In this document: one piece after another, positions 13,601 through 27,200 of the stretch | How positions within the stretch are numbered: the stretch's first letter is position 1 | Layout: every line of letters starts with the position of its first letter | From: Nectonema munidae | Lineage: Eukaryota; Nematomorpha; Nectonematoida; Nectonematidae | Assembly (NCBI GenBank): GCA_030549495.1 | Contig: JAUIRK010001040.1 | Span: 682,001 to 746,000 of the forward strand | Direction: 5' to 3' | DNA length: 64,000 nucleotides | Notes under the pieces: model-generated | The model's database searches: none | What the model was told of the DNA's origin: nothing | The model's input: the letters and a program-made list of their open reading frames with translations, nothing else | Made by a program: the position numbers and the translations under genes

Positions 13601-16600
13601 AGAGGAAGCCATAGATTTGAAGTGTGACTCAACTGCGGTAAATAATTTCCAGACGGCCATGAAGCTGGAAGAATTTTGGGTGAAATATCTCCCTATTTAC
13701 CCTGAAGTTGGAGGAGAAGCACTTCGTTTATTGATTCCCTTTTGATCAACTTATCTCTGTGAAGTGGGTTTCTCGATTCTTATTGTACTGAAAACAAAAC
13801 AGCGAAATCTACTGCTCGTAGGAAGTGTCTTGCGTTGTCCTCTTTGAGGCCTAGAATTTCTGATCTAGTGAAAAAGAAACATCATTCATCCCACTCATAA
13901 TTAAAATTATTTCAGCTTTTATTTTTTTCAAGGATTTAGTATTAGCCAAAAGAAATTTTCAATTTTTTTTCAGTGATAGTGTTGCAAGTTCCCTTTAATA
14001 TTTTTTATTTATATAAATATATATATATATCTCATAACCTGTACGGTTGAACGCGGGTAGACAACTTGAGTGTTATCTCCAACCCGTATATTACGATGAT
14101 TCATCTCCAACCTCTATACTACGATGATTCATCTCAAACCTGTATACTACGGTGATTCATCTTCAACCTGTATACTACGATGGTTTCTATTCCAGGTACA
14201 AATAACTAGGGAGACAATGTTCAACTTTCTTTTCACATTCTGCTAGATGTAAGATTTGATATACCTCATTCGGGGAGACGATGCTACATAAGTTATTACC
14301 TATATACATTATACTTGTATACTACGATGGTTCATCTCCAACCTGTATACCGCGATAATTCATATCAAAGAATCTAAAAATATTCTTTAAAAAATCAAAA
14401 AATATCAAACTTTCTGTTCATATTTTGCTACCTCATACGATGTTACAAAAGTTATTACCTATACTTTGCAATTTGCACGATTTTAAATATTATATTTGTC
14501 AAATAATCAAAATAAAATTCTGTAATCAAAGAATCGAAAAATATTTTTTAAAAAATCAAAAAATATCAAACTTTCTGTACATATTTTGCTACCTCATACG
14601 ATGTTACAAAAGTTATTACCTATACTTTGCAATTTGCACGATTTTAAATATTATATTTGTCGAATAATCAAAGAATCGAAAAATGTTAAAATCAAAAAAT
14701 ATTTATTATCGAATAATCAAAGAATCGAAAAATGTTCAAATCAAAAAATATTTATTATTTTTAAATATATCGTTGGCTCCCCTTACTTTTAGTTTCGTAT
14801 GTGCATAATTTGATAAAAATTAATTATTAAAGACGAGGTTTATCTTTCAATTTTAAAAGTAAGGGGAGCCAACGATATATTTAAAAAGAATAAATATTTT
14901 TTGATTTGAACATTTTTCGATTCTTTGATTATTCGACAAATATAATATTTAAAATCGTGCAAATTGCAAAGTATAGGTAATAACTTTTGTAACATCGTAT
15001 GAGGTAGCAAAATATGAACAGAAAGTTTGATATTTTTTGATTTTTTAAAGAATATTTTTCGAATCTTTGATTCTAGAATTTTATTTTGATTATTTGATAA
15101 AATATATTATTTAATATCGTGAAAAAATTAATAACTTATCTAACATCCTCTCCCCGAATGAGGTATATCAAATCTTACATCTAGCAAAATATGAACTGAT
15201 AGGTTGGAGATGAATTATCGCGGTATACAGGTTGGAGATGAACCAATGAATTATCGCGGTATACAGGTTGGAGATGAACCAACGTAGTATACAGGAATAA
15301 TGTATATAGGTAATAACTTATGTAGCATCGTCTCCCCGAATGAGGTATATCAAATCTTACATCTAGCAGAATGTGAAAAGAAAGTTGAACATTGTCTCCC
15401 TAGTTATTTTTACATGGAATAGAAACCATCGTAGTATACAGGTTGAAGATGAATCACCGTAGTATACAGGTTTGAGATGAATCATCGTAGTATACAGGTT
15501 GGAGATGAATCATCGTAATATACGGGTTGGAGATAACACTCAAGTTGTCTACCCGCGTTCAACCGTACAGGTTATGAGAATATATCATTACATATTAGAG
15601 AAGAGTTTTCTATTCTCTTTATTCTGAAAAAATATTTCTTGAAATGACATTCGTTAAAAATTAAAAAGATTGCATCTAAACTAAATAAAAGTAGACTACG
15701 ATTATCCAACAAAACTCGTACATTCAATCGACATTTTTTACTTGAAAAAAAATTTAAAATTTATTAGAAAAACATTATACTGACCTATACTACTGACCCA
15801 TAAAAAGTAAAAAAATAAATATTAATTTTCGACAGTTTTATTTAACTATTACTTATTTAGAAAAATTGATTAAAACACATATTTTGATCTATTTATCTTC
15901 TCTTTAGAAATTTATATGCAGTAAACAATAATAAAAATAATATTTATTCGAAACAAATTTTTTTCGAATCAAAGTGTAAATCAAACCCACACTTAAATTT
16001 TGGATGATTAATTCAAAAGGAGTTTTTATAAACTAATGTTAATTTATAAAAAACCGAAAACTAAAATGATTTTATAAAAATCAAAAATAAATAGTGGACT
16101 GCGATTATCCAACAAAACTTATACATTCGGTTTACATTTTTTACTTCAAAAATAATTTTAAATTTAATAATATTTATCCAAAACAAATTTTTTTCGAATC
16201 AAAGTGTAAATCAAACCCACACTTAAATTTTGGATGATTAATTCAAAAGGAGTAAAAAACTAATGTTAATTTATAAAAAACCGAAAACTAAAATGATTTT
16301 ATAAAAATCAAAAATAAATATTGGACTGCGATTATCCAACAAAACTTATACATTCGATCTACATTTTTCACTTCAAAAATAATTTTAAATTTATTAGAAA
16401 AAGTTTATACTGACCAATAAAAAAAACGAAGGTTAATTTATAAAAAAATGGAAAAACTAATACTATTTTATAAAAATCTACAAATAAATTTAGATTCTGA
16501 GAGTAGAGTCGCTTTATAATTGTGCTGGAAATTGTCACATAATATAGGTAAAAATTTGTCATAATGAAAGGAGCTTTAGTTTAAAATGCATCCCTTATCT

Positions 16601-18037
16601 GCTAATTAATGGTATGAAGCCCATGGAAAATAAAAACAGTAAAATGGCATTTCTTAAGTACTTATGATATAAGTAATGTATTCTGAAAGGCCATAAAAAA
16701 TGCTTTAATTTGGTATATCGCATGATGCATTTTGTTGAGAAATGTGAAAGTTATAAGCGTTTTAATATTTGACTAAGATTTAAGCTAGGAACACTACAAA
16801 TAAACTAAGCGTACACTAGCCCGATAAAATAAACCACACATGCGTGCTAAAGATGTGGTGAAGCGTATGCGAGATAAGAATTCACTGCGCTCACAAACGC
16901 GTAATGCAACATGTGTTAATCTTTCTTCGCATAGTTATGCTCTAAAATCAATCAATAATGTGATTTATTCTTCGCACACTGTCGGTATAATTTTTAACGA
17001 ATGCCCTTCGTTAAAAATTAGAAAGGTTGTATCTAAACTAAATAAAAGTAGACTACGATTATCAAACAAAACTCTTACATTTAATCGACATTTTTCACTT
17101 GAAAAAAAAATTAAAATTTATTAGAAAAATATTATACTGACCTCTACTGACCCATAAAAAGTAAAAAATATATATTAATTTTCGACAGTTTTATTTAACT
17201 ATGACATTTTAAAATGTTAAAACCCATATTCTACCTTTGTGAATATAAAATTTTGAAGAAATAATATTAAACTCATCACGTTAATTATTGGTATTTTTTG
17301 AAACTAGATAAAAGTTGACTGACCTCACATAAAAGCGGATTTTGAAAAAATAAAAATATTTATTTGTAAAACCTAGCGTATTTTACCCACAAAGAGTATA
17401 GCTTCAAATCTTGTACATTCGATCAACATTTTTCACTTCAAAAAGAATTTTAAATTTATTAGAAAAACATTATACTGACCTATACTACTGACCCATAAAA
17501 AGTAAAAAATATATATTAATTTTCGACAGTTTTCTTTAACTATGAAATTTTAAAATGTGAAAAATCATATTTTACCTTTGTGAATATAAAATATTCAAAA
17601 AATATTTTATAAATTAAGAACGTTAATTATTATTGGTATTTTTTGAAACTAGATAAAACTTGACTGACCTCACATAAAAGCAGATTTTGGAAAAATGAAA
17701 ATATATTTATTTGTATAACCTAGCTTATGTTAACCACAAAGAGTATACCTTTCCAATGACACCATTTTCATTTAATTTTTTTTTTTAAAAAAGACACATT
17801 ATGCTTAAACAAAAAGGTGGTCCGTAATTTTTTCAAAAATTTAGACAAAATTTTTCGAAGTAATGTCCATTTATTAAAAATTTTTAAAACTTTTGCAAAA
17901 ATAAATTATTCTAGAGTATGTAGCAAACGATAAGCTTTCTAATGATATATATATCATGAAAAAGAAATATTGAAAAACAGTTTAATTCTTTCTTCAAATC
18001 AAACAAGTAAAAATTTTCAAAAAGTAGTATTGGTAGT

Positions 18038-18073
<36 letters not shown>

Positions 18074-21000
18074 TACATAAACATTTCAACCAATCATATA
18101 GTTTTTATGAAATAAAACTGCAATTTCAAAGTTAAATTTTTTGAACTTTTAGGTAGAATTTTTGAAATGTGGCTTTCAATATGTATGTAAAATATTTTTT
18201 GAAAATTTTTATTTTAAGTATATTTTTTAAGCATTTTACGATTTACACATTTAAATATATAATAAGGCTGGCAAATTTGGCGAGTTGTCTCCCCGGAGGT
18301 CTTGCCAGACCTCTGATGGCAATTTGGCCATGTATGTGCATGAACACGTACTAATTATTGCTGCATAATAAATGTCTTATGCTTGTATTACAAATGAATT
18401 TATTTGTTTTCATCCATGTGCACGAGGAGAAAATATATCTCCCTTTCCAAAACTTCCTAAAGATATAAAAATTATATAATGAAACTATTATGAATATATA
18501 AAGTTTATTATATCATGCATATCTTTTATATATGCTCGTTGGATATAGAGGGGGACGTGCGGATTTTATGGAAGTCAAAAGGGGGCGTCAAGCAGAATAG
18601 TTTGGGAACCACTGGTCTACATCATGATATTAATCAGAGAAAATAAGTCTCGTTGAGAGAGGCTAACCTGAATAAACTTCATGACATCAGCCTTTTCATC
18701 AGGCTCAAATCCAGTGATTTCAAGACTTCTACTTCTGCGATCGATGCTGGCAAATTTTTGCTTGGAAGCTATCATCTTTGCTTTGCGATACTTCGTGGCT
18801 GAGCCTTTGGAAGTGGGGTTGTAGGCACCGTCAGCCCCATAAAACTTCTTTGGGGGTTTGAGCAAGCCTAGGGCATTTGACTTGGACTTGATATCAGCGA
18901 GTTTCTTCGCGAGTTCGGAGGTGTCTTCGCCTGTGATCTGCTTACTGATGATTTCCAACTCCACATTCAGGATTTCGCTCTTCGCCTTGATAGAGGATGA
19001 AACAAGAGATTTTTTTAAAAATGAAAATAATGTTGAAAGCTTTGTTTTGATGATCAATTTTTTGTATTTCATTTGACGGTCTACAATGGAGCCGTGCGCG
19101 GGTTATTTAAAATGTTAAACCCGTAAAAAAGAAGAAACAGATCAACGTGGTGACAAAAGGCATGCAACACATTAGAAAGCTCTTCTTGATACTGAAAAAC
19201 TTTCTCATTTCGAAAGCTTAATTGAAAGTAATTCTTTGACTACCTCATAAGAGATAAAATCTCAAATTGAACAAAGATATTCTATTCAAAAATCTACAAG
19301 CACAATTTATAATTATCTGGGTTTAACACTTTTTGATTCACTCTCAAAAAGAAAACATTCGTGTCAGAATTTCGAACAGCTGCTCCTTCTTCTCATAAGG
19401 GAATTTGATTCGTTCTTGTGCGGATTCAAAAAAGGTAACATAGTTGTTTCAACTAATCCTAAAAAATGTCACAGGTTTTGGTTTGAAAAAGAAACTTGTA
19501 ATGGCAAAGTTTTCAAATATTATCGAAAACCATTTGGATAAAATGAATTCAGATGAAGCAATTAAAATAAGAGTTTGAATACTTTTTTGAAAATGCACGT
19601 ATACACAGGTCGCGAGAATTTGTTAAAATGTTTTTCAAAGGGAAAGAAAATCGAAAGATTGCTAGCTGAATTTGTACTGGTAGTATCCGGGCTATTTTAG
19701 TTTTGATTACAATCACTTCACGCTGAACAACATAAATAACACTTCTACTGGGCAAGACAACAATCAAGATATGGCAAATTCATTTTTTTAAATTTATAAT
19801 AACTATTTCAAATGAATCAATACTAAACATTAAGAATCAATCAGTTAATGTATTATATTTAGTGGTGTAGTAGCTAATTTACACACAATTTATATCAGTG
19901 AAGAAACCAGAGTTAAGTTCATAAGGAATAATTGAATGAAGATAAAATCCTCCATGGTTTATGTGGTTAGAAGGTCGGAGGCTTCATTCAAGAGATTGGG
20001 GTTCAAATCGTCAACGCGAATTATTTCTAAAAGACGTTTTGCGTCAATGAATTTGAAGGGTTCGATTGTGTGTTAGTTACACCACTACACTACTACTATA
20101 TATATAAGACTAAATATTATTGGTTAAATAAATTTTATTCTGCGTTTAAAAGGAGTAAATATTTAAATTAAAAAAATATATTTGTAAAAGGATGAAGTAA
20201 AAATCGCATATTCTATTTTCTAGTTTTTCTTTGTTCAACCCTTACCACCTCACTGCATAAATGAAGAAACGAAGTTTAAAATGTTAGAAAATTTAATAGC
20301 ATTCATATTTTAAAAGGGTATTCTGTCTTCCCAGTTAAAAGAAGTCAATTTAAGCGACATTTTTTTCTTCCTATGCTAAATCGTTCGAAAATGGATGTTT
20401 TTGGTAAAGAGATATAGGACTTATTATAGATTGATCTAAGAACATGACACTTTTCAATTTTTGAAGGCAAAATTATTTATGCTATGTGTATAACTATAAG
20501 ATTTTTCGCAAATATGCAAATTCCTCATATCACCGACATTTGAAAGCCATAATAAACCTGGAGTGCGAAAGGAAGAAAAATATGTTTTGGATCATACCGC
20601 TTCAATGTCCTCCAATGTTTTCGGCTTTTTGGCGATTTTTTCAAATTTCACAGCTGTTATCTCCACCTTCAGCTTTTTAATGTTATTTTCTAAAACTTGC
20701 AAAAAGTTTTTGATTTCTTCAATTTCCTGTATAAAAAAAAAGTAAAATGGAAAAAAATGAATTATGTATAGGTAGGGATATAAAACGGACTTGTTAATGG
20801 TGTCACCTTCCTCATACCTTTTTTCTTGTTTCATCCAATGTGGAAATATAGCAATATCCATGATCAGTATACACATCTGAATCAAAATGAAATCTAAGCT
20901 CGACAGTATGTGCTGATTATATTAATATTATTATTGAGATTTGACTTTTTTCTCCAATAAAGTATAAAGTTAATTTTGGTTAAATATCCTTTTAATCGAA

Positions 21001-21231
21001 GACAGAACATTAAACATACATTATTTAAAGGAAGATGTTAATCTATTTTAATACAAAATGCTTACCCAAATCATCATTTTTGAAATCGTTGAAAGGAAAA
21101 AATGAACGCATGCTTACAATTTCTAGGTTTTCTTTACATTGGCAAAAAATATGCCACTGTTTTGAGAAAATTTTGAAATATATTAAATTTGTTATTTTAA
21201 AAAAGTTTCTTAGGTAGCTGCGTAAAGTTGA

Positions 21232-21262
<31 letters not shown>

Positions 21263-24200
21263 GAAGAGAGAAGAAAAAGAAATGATGCCTAAAGAAATGA
21301 ACTTCAAATACTTCAAACTTTGAAATTTCATTCAATGGTAAATGAAAGATAGATGTATGACAGCAAACAATTTTAAATATGATAAATAATCCATATTGCC
21401 AAAGGATAATAAAAATGGAAAGATTTTACACTAAAATTAAATTGATTTTAGGAAACCTGGTAAACCAAAAAATGGTTCATAGAATAGTCAGCCAGGAGTC
21501 TTCTTCCCAATCTTAATTTTGAGCAAAATAAAATGTCCATGTGCTGAAAATGACACACACACACACATACACAAATAGCAGAACATTCTATCAAAGAAAA
21601 TTACCCTTAGTAAAATAAAAAGATTATTATTATTATATTAAAAATTTTAAATATACTATAATACCATTTCTAATTATATTTTAACATAATTGTACCATAA
21701 AAACAACTGATTTTATAAAAAAACATTTTTATGTTACTGGATGAAGCTTCGGTTATTAGTGGGGGAAATTTTCATGCAACAAAAATATTTACTTTCCTCC
21801 TACCTTCATTTCAAATTCATCACTGATATATGGAAAAATGGCAACAAGGAGGAAGGTGAAACATTTGAGCCAGATTTAAAAAAAATAGAAAATCACTTTA
21901 GGTGGAAGTGATCGATTTTCAAGTTTTGTAATGAGGATCTTTTGTTGTTCAAGTTGCTTCAACAAAATATTCTGCTGCTTCTTCTGCAAAGAAATCTTCA
22001 ACTTTAGGTAGTCTTCTCTGAAACACAAAGATATTTATTTTGTGAAAAGAAAGTTTTATCTTATTATTAAAATAAGGGGGCGTGAGTAAGGTTCGTTAGG
22101 TACTGGATTTCGATAACTCAAGATATTGGGTTCGATTCCGCCTCAAGCCAACCTTCTCCATAGTTCGATACAAGAGGCGCAATTGTGCATCTTCGATGAA
22201 AACACCGCACGGTACTTTTACCTTTACCTTACTATTCATATTATCTTCCTCCAAATAGATTGTGAAGAGGGGGTTAAAAGCCTTCTTAGAGATCATCATG
22301 ATCTTATCAAGAATCGGAACTTTTTTTAAAGAATAAGGATGAAGAAATATTCAAAATGCCATATAAAGGATCCTTTTTAAAGAATGGCGCATGCTAACGC
22401 AAAAATGCATAATTACGTAAAGTATATGCTTTTGAAACAACTCGTTTTAACAGAAATTTAATTTTCAAATGTTATATAAATTTTTTTTTCAAATCATAAA
22501 CAATACACGAGTGTTTGGAAAAAATTTTTTTTCTTCATATGGTAAAAAAAAGTAGAAACTAAAACGGCCACAAATAAAATCTTAGGCGAAATCAAAGGAA
22601 AAAGACTACCGCAGTATGTGAGGTAGAGATAAAAACCAAATACCGTATATTACGGTGTATAAGTCGACCTTTTAGCCCCACCCCCCAAAATTGAGGGTGG
22701 ACTTATATAACAGTAACAAAAAGTTACATGGTTAGCTTAAGTATAAAAAAAATTTTTTTAAGAATTTTATCTGGTTAGTAGAAGAGTTAGGAACAGACTG
22801 AATTAGAGAGAAAAAGAAGTAAAAGTATAGGAGTATGTAAACTATAGAGATTTATGTTAATACTACTTTATATATTATTTCATATTGTAATAACATATCG
22901 GTAGTCTTTAATTAATGCCCGGTGTTTTATATATGATAACTTTTGCACTGCTGCTTAGACTAGCCGATAACTTAGGCGAGTTTCGTATTTTAGAGGTCCA
23001 CTTATACCTCGGATATTAGCAAAAATCATAAAAAATTCATTTCATTTTGGGGGTCAACTACTTATACACCGAAATATCATCATCCATTTCGCCTTCGAGG
23101 TCTGGTTATTGTTCCCAAAGAGTCGGGGTAAAGCAGTTTCCTGCAACAACTACGCCATTTCATTCTTTCTTTAGCTTTATTTTTTCCATATCGTGGTGAA
23201 TCACACCGAAATATAAGGTAACAATTTATGTTAATGTTTTTTTTATATTTATTATTGAGGTAATAATGCTCAAAATTGAATAGAGATTCAAAACCTTTTG
23301 ATCTTTTTTTTTATTGATAATTTCATCACCGATAAATATTTGTGAAATGATAGTTGGTGTGTGATAAATAAATTTTTCTAGTATGAATATGATGAAAAGT
23401 GATTTGTTATATTTAACATATATTGGAAATTAATTTTTGTATTCTATGTTCCAATTTTATGAAACTTAATTTTTTCTTGCTTTTACAATAAATTAACGTG
23501 CGCATATTTTCAAAGCGAGTTCTTTAATTGCGAGAAACATAATTTCATATTCAGAATTATATGAAAATGTGGAAAATATGGAAGTAGTAAAGTATGGTGA
23601 CAAAAGATGAGCGAAGTTGGCAGAAGAGTATGCAAGTTTAACTCATCTGAGAATTCACAAATCGCTAGAAATTATAGAAAATTCAAGACAAAGAAAAAAT
23701 TATGCTCATTTATCTTATGCAAATATTGCAATTTAGAATAAAACCTTCAAAAAAGGCAGCTTAGGTAAGAAAGCAGGTTATTGTATTTGTTTCGTTTTTA
23801 AGTTTGCAACAGGGTGGACACGGCATATCCCACATACGCCAAAAGTGGCGCTTTGCTTAATCAAAAATGGTGCATTGATAACTTTCTATTTTAAAAATTA
23901 TTCACTTCTTTTTGGACATCTTTGAAAACGCACAAAAAAAACTTAATAAAAAATCAATTTTCGACAGCTTTTACATAATTATAATCAAAATATAATTAAT
24001 TTATATTATCCATATGATAATTTTATGATTTTAAATTTAGTTAAAAGACAAAATAGATTTTGGCATATCATCATCAGAAAATGAACTTTGGTCTCTGCAT
24101 GTGTGAAGTAAAAAATGAAAAGCATGCCTGTGTTTAATCTTCTTTTGCGCTAACGACGCATGTGATTCCGCAAGAGAAATGGCATTTTTGTTTTCGTCCT

Positions 24201-27200
24201 TGACGTCTTGCGCTTGTTGCTCCGGATTCTGTTTTTTCACATTATTCAGTCTGTACACATTTGTGCCAGGTGTTGCATCGGGATTTTTGCGATCGAGGCC
24301 GGCCGCAGAATCCTGATTGCACTCCATTTCGTTATCGGTGCGATTCTAAAATCGAGAGAAGAATTATTTAAATCACTCCTCAATCAAATTCATCTTCAAA
24401 CATTGAAGAATCTCAAATAACAGTTATCTCATAGCATAAAAAAGGTATTGTAGAGAAAAGGTGTATTTTTAGTGCAACCCTGTTATAAACTGCAAACAAG
24501 TTGTAGACATAAAGTAAAAAAATAGCTATCTACTTGAAAAGATTGGGAAAGTAATTGGCAACTGACTTACTAACAAACGATATCTAGAAAAAATATTAGC
24601 ATGGGATTTCAGTTGATTTAAATAGTAATAATTACATTAGAGTAGAAAACTTCTTATCAAATATTGTCAGCACTGAAAAGTAGCCATTAAAAAAAGGGAA
24701 TGATGATTTTGAAGAAACACAAAAAAAATAATGAAATTGTAAGGGAGATATATTAAAAGCTGATCATAAAATTCAAAAATCGTATAATAAATATACTTCG
24801 GCAGGATTCGTAATGACTCGTTTGATAACAACGTTTTCCTAAAATATATATAATACACTTGAAAAAATTTGTGAAGAAAATGAAATCACAAAAAATAAAT
24901 AACTAATATTTGCATGTCTATTAAAAATGATTATTTTCGATTCATGAAGCAAAATGGCGCAGCTAGTTCAGTAAAAAATTATTTATTACTACATCCTTTT
25001 AATTATCTGGCAATGATTAAATATATACTAAAGATTTTCTCAAAAAAATCAATTATAATAAACTAGCATATTAAAGGTTTAATTATATTTTTTGTAGATA
25101 ATTCTTACAGTTACCAGTGTTAGGGTATTTTTGAGAATATAAGGTCTCATATCTCACTGATTTCCAAAATTTATTATAAAAAATCACAAAAATGACATTT
25201 AACTTCAATCCTGTTCATAATCTTTAAGTCCATCACTCCTCATTTCCAGTAGGCGAGTTAAATGATTGCGCAATTTCGGTGTCAATCATGCCTGTCATTT
25301 GTTAAAATGTTCTCTTTTTCTCACAAAAAAAGTCCGTGGTCAGCCTATGTTAAAGACATGTTTATTTTATAATAAAAAATTTTTTTGAATACGCTGAAAG
25401 CTGTTTAAAATTTTTTGGATTTAAAAAAACATATATAATACATTATACTCACTCAGTCAATATGCACTTTTGAAATCTTTTTTTGAAATACTAGTTTTTT
25501 TATTTCAATAAGCTTTTTTTGTGTGAATAACACCTCAAGTATCACATATGGCGTAATAAAAAAATAAGTATATTGATATTTTTGATGTAGAGAATTTATG
25601 AGACACATTCTGCACTAAAATATTAATAATGAAAAAAGATGTGAAAGTTATAATCGCAATTTTCGATTTAAAAAAAGGGAAAAATCCCCCACGAAGACTC
25701 AAAAATGTTGGTCAGGATGCACTAGCTATTTTGTCAGAATAGCGATTTCCTATTAGCTATTATGAAACTAGTCATTTTGGCGCACAAGGGAAAATATACT
25801 GGAATTTTTTAGCTTAGCTCTTTTGTGTCACTCCCAAAACAAACCATATGAGAGAAATCTTCTACCTCTATACGGATTTGGGAATCAAAGATATATGAAA
25901 CGAAAATCCTCTAGGCTTACTTGGGTGGTAGAAGTGTTGTTGTTGTTGTTGACGTGTTGTTGCTTGAGGATCGTGTTTTGGGGGTCAGCGGGGTTGGTTG
26001 TGTTGGTGGCATTTGGCGGTCTATACCAAAAACACTTGACGAACCTGTTATTGAAAATGGGTTCTGTGCAGGAGTACGCTTTGTAAGCTTCTTCATTTGA
26101 GCTGAATGTGATTAGGGAAGCACAAGGGTCTTCATTATACGTTACCTGAAACAAGAAATGGGGAGAGATGACGAGGGCATTTTTAGTGTTCCTTGCTTTG
26201 AACAGACAAAAAGTGATGGAAAGTCGGGATACTCACAATTTTCGGTAATAAACTTTTCTGTGCTCAAAAATTAAAGCCTATACAATTCTTTATTTGTATA
26301 CACCAAGTACAAACAGTAAGATTTTTAAAATGGAGAAAATTCAAGAAAGTAGGCTGAGATGATGGCCATGTGATGCCAAAGAATCAAGATTATGTGGGAA
26401 GAATAGTGATGTAAATGGAAAAGGAAGGCCAAAACAAAGATGGCTAGAATGCGTGAAGCATGTTCTGAAGTGTAAAAGTCTTACTGGTCATGAAGTTGGA
26501 TGGAATAAAAGTGAATGAAAAAAGAGAATCACGATCACCGAGCCCACATAAATGGAGTGAAAGAAGGAGAAAAGAAGAACATATTCAAGTTGGAAAAAAA
26601 AATAAAACTTAAGCAACTCTAGCTATTTACATCTGTTTGAATAAGATAGGATGAGAAAGAAAATAAATATAAAATTTTAAATAACAGCCCAAACAACGTT
26701 TTTCCTTAAAAAAAAGATCTTTTTTTAAAGATAACTCTAAATTTAGGTGAAAAGTGTGTTAAAAGCGGTTTACCTTAAATCTCTAAGATATTGACTGAAC
26801 GTTTCCTTAATATACATATATAGATATGCAGAAATGGAGTCAAAAAAGGTAGAGGGGGTTGATAAAACTAAGAAAACATGGCGCCAAATTCTATATATAA
26901 TTTTTTTCTTTGGCCATATGTAGAAAAGAAAGTAAGATGGATAAGATTAGTGTAGACTGACAAAATAAGTGTAGTGTAAAAATGTTTTAAATTCTGTTCA
27001 AAATATTATTAATAAGTGGGAGAGGGGATGCATAAACCCCTGTAAGAACGGAAGAGATGCGTTAATTATGAAATTTATTGAAAATATTTGATAAGCATGT
27101 TCCAATTTTGCTTATGGTTTCAAAGAAAGTTCCGATGAACAGTCAAGTTCAAAGAGAGGTGCTTGTTATGTATGTTTGAATAAAAAAATAAAGCATCAAG

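Larger units (their letters stand above)
11940..18614 (+). mobile_element. Buster-type hAT transposon, interrupted
   Basis: The left end reads ccatgattcccaaact. The right end is the inverse of ccagtggttcccaaact, a typical hAT terminus. Imperfect 8-bp flanks ctatacat and gtctacat look like an old target duplication. Transposase remains run 12201-13900; AT-rich modules and a foldback element fill the rest. It occupies most of RBM26 intron 16 and ends 54 bp from exon 16's donor. Confidence 0.72.

Noticed and set aside
14425-14792. Two similar plus-strand ORFs of 80 and 68 codons
   Set aside because: They are translations of the duplicated AT-rich module in the foldback left arm, with no coding signature.
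25823-26086. Plus-strand ORF of 87 codons
   Set aside because: It is the antisense shadow of RBM26 exon 12; its Leu/Val runs come from the AAC repeat encoding Asn.
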